NCBI GenBank assembly: GCA_035540755.1
Contig: DATLGD010000120.1
Location: forward strand, 1 to 32,362
From: DATLGD01 sp035540755
GTDB lineage: Bacteria; Actinomycetota; Actinomycetes; Mycobacteriales; SCTD01
DNA: 32,362 nt
Reading direction: 5' to 3'
Shown: positions 31,680 to 32,362 of the stretch, one piece after another
Layout: every line of letters begins with the position of its first letter
Numbering within the stretch: position 1 is the first letter of the stretch
The notes under the pieces: generated by a model
The model's input: the letters and a program-made list of their open reading frames with translations, nothing else
Told to the model about the DNA's origin: nothing
Database searches by the model: none
Program-made: the position numbers and the translations under genes

Positions 31680-32362
31680 GGGCCACCTCCGGGCGGTGCT
31701 GCGGGGACGGCCCCGCCGTGTGCGCGGGCCGCGTGCCCGAAGGCATCGGCAGCCGAGGCGCCGAGGTGAACCCCGTCACGGGAGGACTTCGAGGCTCCGG
31801 CGGCGGCCAGCAGCTCCTCGGCGTGCCCGCGGGCGAGCCCGGAGTCGTGCCCCGCGAGCATCCGCGACAGCTCGACCACCCGCGCCTGGTCGTCGAGGTC
31901 GACGACGCCGCTGCGCGTCACCGCGCCGGCCCCCTCGGAGCCTGCTGCACCCTTGACCACCAGCAGGTGCCGGTCGGCGAACGCCGCCACCTGCGGCAGG
32001 TGCGTGACGACGACGACCTGGTGATCGCGGGCCAACCGCGCCAGCCGCCGCCCCACCTCGACGGCCGCCCGACCGCCGACCCCGGCGTCGACCTCGTCGA
32101 AGACCATCAACGGCACCGGGTCGGTGCCGGCGAAGACCACCTCGACCGCGAGCATCACCCGGGACAGCTCGCCACCCGACGCCCCCTTGTGGAGCGGGCG
32201 GGGCGGGGCGCCCGGATGGGGCACGAGCAGCAGCTCGACGTCGTCGACGCCGTCCGGACCGGCGGCGAGCCGCCGCTCCCCCACCGCCAGCCCGTCGGGT
32301 GCCTCCTTCGAGCTCACCGCCGCGACGACCGACGCCTGGGGCATGGCCAGGTCGGCCAGCTC
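31676..32362 (-). CDS. recN: DNA repair protein RecN (C-terminal part)
   Basis: The last 228 residues of RecN, an SMC-like ATPase in double-strand break repair; the N-terminal Walker A half lies beyond the window. Visible are LADLAMP, the ABC signature ASGGELSR, Walker B with catalytic Glu (LMVFDEVDAGVGG), the H-loop (VVVTHLPQVAAFADRH) and a C-terminal region. The frame is open to the window edge. It is the first visible gene of the recN-steA-steB run, as in M. tuberculosis Rv1696-Rv1698. Confidence 0.95.
   Translation of the reverse strand, partial: ELADLAMPQASVVAAVSSKEAPDGLAVGERRLAAGPDGVDDVELLLVPHPGAPPRPLHKGASGGELSRVMLAVEVVFAGTDPVPLMVFDEVDAGVGGRAAVEVGRRLARLARDHQVVVVTHLPQVAAFADRHLLVVKGAAGSEGAGAVTRSGVVDLDDQARVVELSRMLAGHDSGLARGHAEELLAAAGASKSSRDGVHLGASAADAFGHAARAHGGAVPAAPPGGGP

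Overview
The window is about 32 kb of very GC-rich DNA with many GTG starts and 4-base stop/start overlaps (ATGA or GTGA). Gene order and protein families point to a free-living high-GC actinobacterium, possibly of the Frankiales/Geodermatophilales type; the genus cannot be fixed from this sequence. Almost everything is on the minus strand, so transcription runs from high to low coordinates. Only a tRNA-Pro and one small membrane protein gene are on the plus strand. From memory, the order matches two separate blocks of Mycobacterium tuberculosis: Rv1696-Rv1713 (recN to der) and Rv1822-Rv1829 (pgsA2 to the bifunctional nuclease). Here they meet at the tRNA-Pro gene.

Right end to middle, in transcription order: the C-terminal part of recN; a small one-helix protein; steA and a steB/mctB-like gene that appears to start with ATC; an envelope-glycan block (MraY/WecA-like transferase, MurJ-like flippase, GT-B glycosyltransferase, and a secreted phosphatase-fold domain fused to a polytopic membrane domain); pyrG; a Nudix ADP-ribose pyrophosphatase; then, after the plus-strand membrane gene, ald and xerD. 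Next comes a chromosome-organisation operon: parA, a ribbon-helix-helix-like partner, a site-2-protease-like protein without catalytic residues, scpA, scpB and rluB. A regular array of CTGTGGAC repeats lies upstream of parA.

Middle: a roughly 0.9 kb stretch of lower GC without an intact gene, aroH, a 361-base gap, then the compact tyrA, cmk, plsC, der run (aromatic amino acids, CMP kinase, phospholipid acylation, ribosome assembly). The tRNA-Pro(GGG) gene and a strong hairpin separate this from the left block.

Left end: a CDP-alcohol phosphatidyltransferase (PgsA2 or cardiolipin-synthase type), an 846-residue nucleotidyltransferase fused to a degenerate phosphomannomutase, two DUF881 proteins flanking the small basic protein, gcvH, then a garA-like gene with its own well-formed promoter, ftsR and a bifunctional-nuclease gene. 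A second good promoter at the very edge fires out of the window.

A recurring theme is pseudo-enzymes: three proteins (M50 protease, phosphomannomutase domain, alkaline-phosphatase-fold domain) keep the fold signatures but have lost catalytic or metal-binding residues.
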